Of a stretch of DNA of 15,214 bases, positions 7,037 to 14,430 are shown one piece after another. Position 1 is the stretch's first letter. Every line of letters starts with the position of its first letter. The notes below the pieces were generated by a model, which did not search any database, was not told the DNA's origin, and was given only the letters and a program-made list of their open reading frames with translations. The translations under genes and the position numbers were made by a program. The DNA is from an uncultured Flavobacteriaceae bacterium (GTDB taxonomy: Bacteria > Bacteroidota > Bacteroidia > Flavobacteriales > Flavobacteriaceae). The stretch covers positions 1-15,214 of the forward strand of contig CALGUD010000034.1 in NCBI GenBank assembly GCA_937901915.1, given 5' to 3'.

Positions 7037-7225
7037 TTATTTTTTTATTCCTGCGTCCTTCAGTATTTTCTTTTCCAGTCCTTTACCCATTTCCTGGCTA
7101 CCGTGATTTGGAAAAATTATAATTCCCTTTTTCGTGTTGTGTTTCATCTTTACGTGTGAGCCTTTTTGAGATACGGGATACCAACCGTCTTTGGTCAAAA
7201 TCCGATATAACTGCGCACATTTCAT
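7037..7225 (-). CDS. hicA: HicA-type mRNA interferase toxin (62 aa)
   Basis: HicA toxins are small double-stranded-RNA-binding-fold ribonucleases that cleave translated mRNA and stop growth when free of HicB. This protein has the full family layout: an N-terminal helix with DGWYPVSQKGSH (13-24), where His24 is the catalytic histidine within G-S-H, then VKMKHNTKKGIIIFPNHGSQEMGKG as the beta hairpin and loop, and the closing helix LEKKILKDAGI. Length and residues are intact, so the toxin is probably active. It is the first gene of a two-gene unit with its own promoter and operator just upstream, separate from yidC because a strong terminator lies between them. Confidence 0.93.
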   Translation of the reverse strand: MKCAQLYRILTKDGWYPVSQKGSHVKMKHNTKKGIIIFPNHGSQEMGKGLEKKILKDAGIKK

Positions 7226-7242
7226 TTAAATTTTAGTTGGTT

Positions 7243-7282
7243 TTTACTCCGTAAAGGTAAATAATTGTTTACTTTTTAGCAA
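7243..7282 (-). promoter_or_regulatory. hicAB promoter with palindromic operator
   Basis: Minus-strand TTG at 7282-7280, a 20-base spacer, then TACCTTTA at 7259-7252 match the Bacteroidota promoter form with one mismatch in the -7 box. Within it, GTAAATAATTGTTTAC (7257-7272) is a 16-bp palindrome with 7 of 8 pairs perfect, sitting between the -33 and -7 elements. Two more half sites, TTTAC (7243-7247) and GTAAA (7251-7255), form a second inverted pair downstream. This is the layout expected for autorepression by the helix-turn-helix of HicB; binding by HicB is inferred. Confidence 0.6.
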
Positions 7283-7310
7283 GAAGATTGTTAGAATACA
7301 TCCCTAAAAC

Positions 7311-7337
7311 AAAAAGCTCCCAATCCGGGAGCTTTTT
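7311..7337 (-). terminator. Intrinsic terminator after yidC
   Basis: AAAAAGCTCCC (7311-7321) and GGGAGCTTTTT (7327-7337) form a perfect 11-bp stem with a 5-base loop, 19 bases beyond the yidC stop. On the minus strand it ends in a T run, a strong intrinsic terminator. It insulates hicAB from the guaA-to-yidC cluster. It is symmetrical and could work both ways. Confidence 0.9.
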
Positions 7338-7356
7338 ATATAAAATAAGTGTATTA

Positions 7357-9249
7357 TTATTTTTTTAATTTTTTCTGAGCTTCTGCCTGTTCCATCATTT
7401 CCTGCATTTTTTTCTGGAAACGGTTTTGCTTTTTAGGCTTTTTCTTATTCTCCTGAATTTGTGCATGGATCTTATCTTCATTAAGAATAAAGTTTTTAAT
7501 AACCAGCATGATCAGAATAGTAATAAGGTTGGATATAAAATAATACAAACTCAAACCACTTGCATAGTTATTAAAGAATATCAACATCATTAATGGCGAA
7601 ATATAGATCATTATCTTCATAATACTTCCCATATCCGGCATTCCTTCCTGCTTTGGCTGCTGCATCATTTGCTGTTGGCCTGTGGTCATTTTCATATAAA
7701 AGAAAATGGCTGCTGAAGCTAATATTGGAAATAAACTTACGTGGTTTCCATAAAAGGGGATACTAAATCCTTCCGGAAACTGGTAAACTACGTCATAAGA
7801 AGACAGATCGTCCGCCCACAGAAAATCCTTATGCCTGAGCATAAAAGCTGTAGGGAAAAACATAAACAACGCATAGAAGACGGGTAACTGAAGTAACGCG
7901 GGGATACAACCACTCATTGGATTTACCCCTGCTTTTCCGTAAAGCTTCATTGTTTCCTGCTGACGCTTCATGGCATTATCCTTATGTTTTTCATTTATCT
8001 CAGTAATTTCCGGCCTTAAAACCTTCATTTTTGCCTGTGACAGGTATGACTTATACGTTACCGGCGACATGATCAGCCTTACCAGTATGGTCATTATAAT
8101 AATGGCAATACCATAAGGAAGAAAAGAGCTTAAAAATTCGTATAAAGGGGTAAAAATATTCCTGTTTATAAAGCCAAAAACACCCCATCCAAAGGGAATA
8201 GACTCCACAAAATCGAGGTCTTTATACTTTCTAAATTGTTCAAGGTCTGTTGGTCCGTAATACCAGTACATATTTTTATTAAGTTCCCCTCCTTCTAATG
8301 TTAATGGGACACTGGATGTATATACTTTGGTAAATTTAGTATCGGAACTCTCTTCTTCTACAAGGTCCTCAGAAGTTATAACTGCCGTTTTAAACGGCTC
8401 TTTTGTTGCTAATATGGTACTGAAAAAGTGTTGTCGGTAAGACAACCATTCTACATTTTCCTCCACTTCATCATCGTTACCGGAAGCTCCGAGTTTACTT
8501 AACTTCCCATTATCATACTTATACGTTAAGCGTGTATACCTGTTTTCATAAGTAACACTTTTATTATGGCGGATACCCTTAAGTTTCCAATCTAAATTCA
8601 GTGGTTGTGAACTGTTTAAAACGGATGCCAATCCCTGGGATCTTACAGTAAAATCTACCAGGTACTCATCAGGTTTTAATTCATACCTGTATTCGAGATA
8701 CTGATCATTAGAAACTTTTAATTTCATTGACAAAACCTGGTTATCCCCGCTTTTAGTAAGCGAAGGATCAAAAAACAGGTTTTGCGTATTTAATGTGCGA
8801 TTATCTGTGGTAGAAAAAGTTAAATTAAAAGAAGCATTTCCATCTTTTATTAAATAAACCGGAACAGAATCATAGGTTTTGAAGTTTTTTAAGCGGGCTT
8901 CTACAATTTGTCCACCCTTATTGCTAATTTTAAATTCAATTACCTCATTCTCAAATGTTGTAGTTTTTTCTGTAGATGATGGCAGGGTTGCGGAGTATGC
9001 AAAAGCGCCTAACGTACTTTTATATTTAGCAATACTAAGCGAATCATTACTATCAATCGTATCTGTCTCCGCGACAGTTGATTCACTTTTCACTTCATTT
9101 TCAGTAGCTTCTACCACCTGTTCTTGTTTGGCTTTTTCAGCTTCAATTTCTTCAGGGGTAGGTTGGTTTTGATACATCAACCACATTAACACAGCTCCAA
9201 TCAAAACAAAACCAATGATTGAATTTAAATCAAATTTCTTTTCTTCCAT
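7357..9249 (-). CDS. yidC: Membrane protein insertase YidC (630 aa)
   Basis: YidC inserts and folds inner-membrane proteins, alone or with SecYEG. Residues 10-26 form the first transmembrane helix, followed by an acidic linker (30-75) and a large periplasmic beta domain (about 95-345). The Oxa1-type core has helices near 376-398, 446-468, 503-520, 543-562 and 566-587. The conserved groove arginine is Arg391 in ILVRLIMSP, and the signature GVNPMSGCIPALLQLPVFYA spans 441-460. A Met/Gln-rich loop (526-540) precedes helix 4 to 5, and a very basic tail (601-630, KKKPKKQNR and more) fits ribosome contact. The length is usual for Bacteroidota. It is 65 bases after pyrG, with no promoter of its own visible, and ends at a strong terminator. 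Confidence 0.97.
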   Translation of the reverse strand: MEEKKFDLNSIIGFVLIGAVLMWLMYQNQPTPEEIEAEKAKQEQVVEATENEVKSESTVAETDTIDSNDSLSIAKYKSTLGAFAYSATLPSSTEKTTTFENEVIEFKISNKGGQIVEARLKNFKTYDSVPVYLIKDGNASFNLTFSTTDNRTLNTQNLFFDPSLTKSGDNQVLSMKLKVSNDQYLEYRYELKPDEYLVDFTVRSQGLASVLNSSQPLNLDWKLKGIRHNKSVTYENRYTRLTYKYDNGKLSKLGASGNDDEVEENVEWLSYRQHFFSTILATKEPFKTAVITSEDLVEEESSDTKFTKVYTSSVPLTLEGGELNKNMYWYYGPTDLEQFRKYKDLDFVESIPFGWGVFGFINRNIFTPLYEFLSSFLPYGIAIIIMTILVRLIMSPVTYKSYLSQAKMKVLRPEITEINEKHKDNAMKRQQETMKLYGKAGVNPMSGCIPALLQLPVFYALFMFFPTAFMLRHKDFLWADDLSSYDVVYQFPEGFSIPFYGNHVSLFPILASAAIFFYMKMTTGQQQMMQQPKQEGMPDMGSIMKIMIYISPLMMLIFFNNYASGLSLYYFISNLITILIMLVIKNFILNEDKIHAQIQENKKKPKKQNRFQKKMQEMMEQAEAQKKLKK

Positions 9250-9314
9250 TTAAAATTTATTAGAAACGCTCAAACTATTCTGCGTTAAATCAAATATGTC
9301 TCCAACTTTATAAA

Positions 9315-10949
9315 CTATGCCAAAGTGGCATTTGTTTTACTTTTCTTATGTGCCAATGCAGCCTTTACAAAAGCGACAAACAAGGGGTGGGGACTTGCTA
9401 CTGTACTTTTATATTCCGGATGGTACTGAACCCCAATAAACCAGGGATGGGAAGGTATTTCTATTATTTCTACCAGTCCCGTTTCCGGATTATAACCGGT
9501 AGCTTCCAATCCGGCGGCTTCTATTTGATCTTTATACTTATTGTTATATTCATAACGGTGACGGTGACGTTCAAAAATCATTTCGCTTCCGTATATTTCC
9601 CTAGCAAGGCTTCCTTCTTTAAGCTGACATTTCCAGGCTCCCAACCTCATTGTACCACCCATGTGGGTAATACTTTTTTGCTTTTCCATGATATCAATAA
9701 CAGGATTGGGGGTCCTTTCATTCATTTCGGTAGAATTTGCATCTTTAAGACCAAGAACATTTCTTGAAAACTCAATAACGGCCATTTGCATTCCGAGGCA
9801 AATACCTAAAAAGGGTACATTATTTTCCCGGGCATATTTTACCGTATCAATCTTACCTTCTATACCTCGTTCACCAAACCCCGGTGCAACGAGAATTCCG
9901 TCGAGCTTCGAGATCTGCTCGGATAGTACTTTTTCATCAATGTATTCGGAATGAATGGATTCTACTTTAACCTCAACTTCATTTTCTGCCCCGGCATGAA
10001 TAAAAGATTCTAAAATGGATTTATAGGAATCCTGCAATTCCACATATTTTCCAATAAGTCCTATGTTTATTTTATTTTTCGGATTCTTAAGCCTGCTTAA
10101 AAAACTGTTCCATTGTGTGAGGTCGGGTTGATCCTTATCCGGAAGTGCCAATTTTTGAAGTGCAACACGGTCAAGGCCTTCTTCATACATTAATATGGGT
10201 ACATCGTAAATAGTGGATGCGTCTATAGATTGTATAACAGCTTCACGCTTTACATTACAAAATAATGCAAGTTTTTGCCTTAAGTCATCAGAAATTTCAT
10301 GTTCGGTACGGCAAACCAGAATATCGGCTTTAATTCCGCTTTCCATTAAGGTTTTAACCGAATGCTGAGTAGGTTTTGTTTTTAATTCTCCTGCAGCTGA
10401 CAGATATGGGACCAGTGTTAAGTGGATTACAATGGCATTATTATCACCCAATTCCCACATTAACTGACGTACCGCTTCTATATAGGGAAGTGACTCTATA
10501 TCACCCACTGTTCCCCCAATCTCGGTAATTACGATATCATAATCACCACTATTACCCAGTATTTGTATTCTTTCTTTTATCTCATTGGTAATATGCGGTA
10601 CTACCTGAACTGTTTTTCCTAAAAACTCCCCTCTTCTTTCTTTTTCAATAACACTTTGATAAATCCTGCCTGTAGTGACATTATTTGCCTGTGATGTTTT
10701 TACATTCAGGAACCTTTCATAATGACCTAAGTCTAAATCGGTTTCGGCCCCGTCATCTGTAACATAACATTCTCCGTGTTCATAGGGATTTAAAGTTCCC
10801 GGATCTACGTTAATATAGGGATCCAGTTTTTGAATGGTAACTTTATAACCACGGGCTTGTAACAGTTTTGCTAGTGAAGCGGCTATAATACCTTTTCCCA
10901 ACGAAGAAGTAACACCCCCGGTTACAAATATGTATTTAGTTTGAGCCAT
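9315..10949 (-). CDS. pyrG: CTP synthase PyrG (544 aa)
   Basis: PyrG converts UTP to CTP using ATP and ammonia from glutamine, the last step of pyrimidine nucleotide synthesis; it acts as a cytoplasmic tetramer or filament. The N-terminal synthetase domain carries GGVTSSLGKG (11-20), the KLDPYINVDPGT segment (41-52), the EHGE motif (57-60) and EIGGTVGDIES (143-153). The C-terminal class I glutamine amidotransferase domain (about 295-535) has oxyanion segment APGFGERG (355-362), nucleophile Cys384 in GICLGMQ, and His510/Glu512 in QYHPE. All catalytic residues are present and the length is standard. A candidate promoter lies just upstream, and yidC follows after 65 bases, so the two are probably cotranscribed. 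Confidence 0.98.
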   Translation of the reverse strand: MAQTKYIFVTGGVTSSLGKGIIAASLAKLLQARGYKVTIQKLDPYINVDPGTLNPYEHGECYVTDDGAETDLDLGHYERFLNVKTSQANNVTTGRIYQSVIEKERRGEFLGKTVQVVPHITNEIKERIQILGNSGDYDIVITEIGGTVGDIESLPYIEAVRQLMWELGDNNAIVIHLTLVPYLSAAGELKTKPTQHSVKTLMESGIKADILVCRTEHEISDDLRQKLALFCNVKREAVIQSIDASTIYDVPILMYEEGLDRVALQKLALPDKDQPDLTQWNSFLSRLKNPKNKINIGLIGKYVELQDSYKSILESFIHAGAENEVEVKVESIHSEYIDEKVLSEQISKLDGILVAPGFGERGIEGKIDTVKYARENNVPFLGICLGMQMAVIEFSRNVLGLKDANSTEMNERTPNPVIDIMEKQKSITHMGGTMRLGAWKCQLKEGSLAREIYGSEMIFERHRHRYEYNNKYKDQIEAAGLEATGYNPETGLVEIIEIPSHPWFIGVQYHPEYKSTVASPHPLFVAFVKAALAHKKSKTNATLA

Positions 10950-10962
10950 TCTAAGAATTTCT

Positions 10963-10996
10963 TTTGTACTTTTTTTTAACGTGCCAAAAGTACAAA
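10963..10996 (-). promoter_or_regulatory. pyrG promoter within an inverted repeat
   Basis: TACTTTTG on the minus strand (10992-10985) is an exact -7 consensus match, 35 bases upstream of the pyrG start; TTA at 11016-11014 replaces the -33 TTG at 21 bases. The -7 box lies in one arm of a perfect 11-bp inverted repeat, TTTGTACTTTT (10963-10973) against AAAAGTACAAA (10986-10996), with a 12-base spacer. A run of eight A (10977-10970, minus strand) falls about where transcription should start. The repeat could be an operator or leader hairpin. Confidence 0.5.
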
Positions 10997-11053
10997 GAAG
11001 CTTTCAGAATTGATAATGGATTTTGAATTTATTGTTCGGGATTAAGAATCTTA

Positions 11054-11281
11054 TTAAAAGTTGTTTTGAATTTTACGAATTATATCTTCAAGGCCGTTTA
11101 TTTTTATTTCATGCATGGCCTGAAGTTGCATTCCAAGTTTTCCCGGAGGAAAGCCTTTTTGCTTAAACCAGGTGTAATAAGCTTCCGGAATATTTACCAG
11201 ATACCGGCCTTTATATTTACCAAAAGGCATTTTAGCTTTAGCCAGCTCCAATAAAAAAGCTTTATTGGTTTCTGCGTCCAT
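11054..11281 (-). CDS. DUF3820 family protein (75 aa)
   Basis: This is a small soluble protein of the DUF3820 family, often called putative quorum-sensing-regulated factor, with no proven function. The family core MPFGKYKGRYLVNIPEAYYTWFKQKGFPPGKLG spans 18-50: the MPFGKYKG turn and the helix Y-Y-x-W-F are the hallmarks, and this core also resembles a short segment in some exonuclease C-termini. Its start codon overlaps the stop of the preceding hydrolase gene by one base (TAATG), pointing to translational coupling. pyrG follows 104 bases later behind its own candidate promoter. Assignment to the family is confident; any role in nucleic acid binding is speculation. Confidence 0.88.
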   Translation of the reverse strand: MDAETNKAFLLELAKAKMPFGKYKGRYLVNIPEAYYTWFKQKGFPPGKLGMQLQAMHEIKINGLEDIIRKIQNNF

Positions 11282-12129
11282 TATTTGGTAAGGTAACTGT
11301 TATCAGCTAACCAATCGTTCATACGTTGAGGCCAACTGCTGACAGATTTTAATTCAGTTCTATATCCCATATTAAAACCATGTCCTCCCTTGGCATAAAT
11401 GTGTGCTTCTACAGGAAGTATGGCCTTTCTATAGCCTGTAAGCAATCTAACTACCGAATTTGAACAACATAAATCATCATTTGCAACTACCATAAATAAA
11501 GGAGGTGCGTCTTGCGGAATTGTTTCCGGAATACCAAGAGGTCCCGGATAGATTAGCATTTGAAAATCCGGTTTTCCATTCTCCCTATCTATTTCATCGC
11601 TGGTGTCTTGGTTTAATATAGGATTTTCATAAGCTACCGAAGCAACTACCTCACCTCCTGCAGAGAAGCCCAACATTCCTATTTTATTAACATCTAAACC
11701 CCATTTTTTCGCATTATTTCTAACCGTTCTAACAGCTCTTAATGCATCTTCGCGGGAATGTATGCCTAACTCATAGGGAGAACCCTCCTCTCTGGCTAAT
11801 CTATATTTTAAAACAAAAGCGGTAATTCCTAAAGTATTGAGGTACAATGCAGCATCTCTACCTTCAGCATCAAAAACTAATTCTTTGTGACCGCCTCCGG
11901 GACAAATAATTACAGCAGTTCCATTTGCTTTTTCTTTCTCAGGAAAATAGGCTGTTAAAGAGGGATTATGAATATTTTTCACCCACCAGTCTTTTGCTTT
12001 CTCTGGCTGGTCTTTTAAATGTTCAAAACCCGGAGCTCCATCTTCCCAAAGAGGGAAAACCTTTGGAGTTTCTTGTGAGAAAAGAGTGGTAGTTACACAT
12101 AAACAAAGAAAAATGCGGACTAGCTTCAT
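11281..12129 (-). CDS. Secreted alpha/beta hydrolase, acetyl-xylan-esterase-like (282 aa)
   Basis: This is a predicted exported serine esterase of the alpha/beta-hydrolase fold. Residues 1-19 are a signal peptide (KLVRIFLCLCVTTTLFSQ) with cleavage after FSQ. After PLWEDGAPG (26-34), typical of BD-FAE/acetylesterase-like proteins, come the oxyanion stretch CPGGGH (76-81), nucleophile Ser156 in GFSAGG, an acid at Asp218 or Asp219 in VANDDLCC, and His250 in KGGHGFNMG. The full triad is intact. Relatives deacetylate xylan or other sugars, but some act on other small esters, so the substrate is open. No polysaccharide-utilisation genes are nearby. It starts 8 bases after the LysM protein gene, suggesting an envelope or peptidoglycan-related substrate is worth considering. 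Confidence 0.88.
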   Translation of the reverse strand: MKLVRIFLCLCVTTTLFSQETPKVFPLWEDGAPGFEHLKDQPEKAKDWWVKNIHNPSLTAYFPEKEKANGTAVIICPGGGHKELVFDAEGRDAALYLNTLGITAFVLKYRLAREEGSPYELGIHSREDALRAVRTVRNNAKKWGLDVNKIGMLGFSAGGEVVASVAYENPILNQDTSDEIDRENGKPDFQMLIYPGPLGIPETIPQDAPPLFMVVANDDLCCSNSVVRLLTGYRKAILPVEAHIYAKGGHGFNMGYRTELKSVSSWPQRMNDWLADNSYLTK

Positions 12130-12137
12130 AGGATGAA

Positions 12138-14420
12138 TTAATTAGTTTCGGCTACAAGTTTATCATTAACCGGTACAACTTCAACAATTTCCATATCCTG
12201 GTATTTTACGATATATACCCCTTTATTGTAATGTCCACCCTGAAAGTTAGAATCGTATTCAAATTTGTTTTCAACATATTCGGTTTCGCCTACGTACCGG
12301 GATGTTTTAAACAAATTCTTGTTATATGCCAGGCGAAGTACCACATCCATAGTCATATCATATCCTCTTATAGCAAATCTGTTTGGAATATCTTTATACT
12401 TTTTTTGATAAGCCTTACTAAAGTTGCTTTCCTGCGGTGAATTTTTGTCCACAGTAGGATAATGAAAATTAAGGTTGGAAAGGTGAAAATTTGATACATT
12501 TTCATTTTCATAAGCACTACCTCTTTTTGTAGTAAACATAGTTACATTTACATCTTTTATTTTCGCTGAATTAAGGACTCCTGAAACATTTGCCAACAGG
12601 GCAACATTATTGGTTTCAACTATAACCCAATTTTCTTTCTTCTTTGACAATAATGGATTAATATCATCTAACCTTATAAAAGTATTCTCGATTGGGGTGA
12701 GAATTTTTGGAGATGGAAGCTCAGACATAAGCTTCTTTTTTACTTCCTCATTTTCCTTATCACTAATGATTATTAATTGCCTGTTTCCGACATTTTCTTT
12801 AATATAGGTTATCATTTCTGCCCTTATTGCATCATCTGCAGGCACAGTTTGAAAAACATTTCTGCTTACATTTACACTACTTGAAAAGGGATAAAACAAC
12901 GGGATAGAATCATTTCTTAATTCATCGGATAACCTGTTAAAAGCATCCGGCACAAAAGGGCCTATTATAGCATCATAGCCTCTGAAATTGTTGTTTAATG
13001 AGGTTAAATCCGTAACAATAGCTCCGGAAGCTTCACTATCTAAAATTTTTGCATTTACTGACAACCCCATCTCTTTAAGAGAATCCAGCGCCATTAATAC
13101 ACCTGTATGAAAATCTAAAGCCCTATTAAGATTTTTACTTCTCTCGATATTGCGTTCAATATCTTTTTTAGACTTGAAATCTATTGCCTCTAATCGAAAA
13201 GGTATTAAAAAAGCTATTTTGGAAGTACTTCTGGGATTAATACTATCTAAAAGTGAAAACTTTTTAACCACCAGGGAATTTTCAACACTAAGACCACTGG
13301 TCTGCCCTTTAGGTAATTTTAAAATCATTCCGGCTTTTAACCCATCTTTCAATGCCGGATTATACATCAAAAGGGAATCATTTGAAATTTTAAAAGTACG
13401 AATCAGAGAATACAGTGTTTCTTTGGGTTTTACTTCGTAAAAAACAAATGTATCAGAACTCGGTACATTAATAATGCTTTCCTTTTTAGGAATGGTTAAA
13501 GTATCACCAATCTTAATAATTTCTCCCATTTCAGGGTTTAATTTTTTGAGTTGGTCTATTGTTAAGCCATAACTGTTTGCAATACCCCACCTTGTTTCCT
13601 TAGGTTTTATAATATGTATATCTTTTTCAGCTTCAAGTGGATCTATTTCCTTTTTTATCCAGGTTATTTTAAAAACGGGTATTTGCAGCTTTTCCCCTTT
13701 TTTGAGTGGACGTGCATACAATTCTTTATTATATCTCTTTATATCATCGGCAGTAACATTATATTCTTTAGCAAGGCCATACAGGGTTTCTTTTCTCTTT
13801 ACTTTGTGTGTTTTATATGAAATCAGGTCCTTTTGTTTTTTATACTTTGTAGTATCTATAACCCCCAATGTATTTTGAAGTCCAACACCTTCCTTTTCCA
13901 CGGTTTTCTCAGTAATTGTTCGTTGCTGTACCGGCGGTAGATTTGAATTGTCTGTTACGGCCTCTATTCCTAAATCTTCAACCTGGTCAGGCACAGGTGT
14001 ATATCTCGGTATGTTTATTTTTTCACCATTATCAAGCCCTGTGGAGTAAAGGTGCTTATTATAACGTTTTATATCTTCGATTGAAACATTGTACATTTTA
14101 GCTATGCCGTAGAGGGTTTCTTTACTTTTAACTTTATGTATAAAAAAAGTTACCTGATTCGCATCTTCGCTTACCTCACCTTTTATTTCTGTCTTTGCCT
14201 GTCCTGTAGTTTGTCCCGGAATTATTAAAACTGTATTGGGTTTCAAATTACCATCCTTTATTTCAGGATTAAGTTTTATAATATCATGGGGAGTTACTTT
14301 GTACTCTTTTGATATACTTTCGAGCGTTTCCCCTTCTTTAACAGCATGAGTTTTATACTGTTGGGAAAATACAGTGACACTAAAAAATAAAAACAGGAAA
14401 AATAAAATCAGCTTTTTCAT
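12138..14420 (-). CDS. Five-LysM protein with C-terminal type-1 periplasmic-binding domain (760 aa)
   Basis: This is a predicted peptidoglycan-bound periplasmic protein. A signal peptide covers 1-20 (cleavage after VFSQ; no lipobox). Five LysM modules follow at about 23-68, 94-138, 203-248, 267-311 and 326-370; each has the V-K-x-K-E-T-L-Y-G-I-A-pattern, a second helix ending near NP/NK, and a closing IP or LP. The first two and third are most alike; the fourth has R for L (ETRWGIA). Residues 399-750 resemble a type-1 periplasmic-binding (branched-chain amino-acid receptor) fold: KIAFLIPF, a long helix, GYDAIIGPFV (481-490), IPLFYPFSS (506-514), RQLIIISD and RGYDMTMDVVLRLA (685-698). No transporter genes lie nearby, so sensing or a scaffold role is likelier than import. 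It lies 10 bases after guaA. Confidence 0.9.
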   Translation of the reverse strand: MKKLILFFLFLFFSVTVFSQQYKTHAVKEGETLESISKEYKVTPHDIIKLNPEIKDGNLKPNTVLIIPGQTTGQAKTEIKGEVSEDANQVTFFIHKVKSKETLYGIAKMYNVSIEDIKRYNKHLYSTGLDNGEKINIPRYTPVPDQVEDLGIEAVTDNSNLPPVQQRTITEKTVEKEGVGLQNTLGVIDTTKYKKQKDLISYKTHKVKRKETLYGLAKEYNVTADDIKRYNKELYARPLKKGEKLQIPVFKITWIKKEIDPLEAEKDIHIIKPKETRWGIANSYGLTIDQLKKLNPEMGEIIKIGDTLTIPKKESIINVPSSDTFVFYEVKPKETLYSLIRTFKISNDSLLMYNPALKDGLKAGMILKLPKGQTSGLSVENSLVVKKFSLLDSINPRSTSKIAFLIPFRLEAIDFKSKKDIERNIERSKNLNRALDFHTGVLMALDSLKEMGLSVNAKILDSEASGAIVTDLTSLNNNFRGYDAIIGPFVPDAFNRLSDELRNDSIPLFYPFSSSVNVSRNVFQTVPADDAIRAEMITYIKENVGNRQLIIISDKENEEVKKKLMSELPSPKILTPIENTFIRLDDINPLLSKKKENWVIVETNNVALLANVSGVLNSAKIKDVNVTMFTTKRGSAYENENVSNFHLSNLNFHYPTVDKNSPQESNFSKAYQKKYKDIPNRFAIRGYDMTMDVVLRLAYNKNLFKTSRYVGETEYVENKFEYDSNFQGGHYNKGVYIVKYQDMEIVEVVPVNDKLVAETN

Positions 14421-14430
14421 TATAAAAAAA

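Noticed and set aside
9348..9767. 139-residue plus-strand frame inside pyrG
   Set aside because: It is fully antisense to conserved catalytic-domain codons of CTP synthase, and its aromatic- and Cys-rich composition is that of a shadow frame.
13400..14360. Repeated segments in the LysM gene as possible DNA repeats or a CRISPR-like array
   Set aside because: The periodicity is at protein level (LysM modules) with irregular spacing and diverged bases; there are no identical direct repeats.
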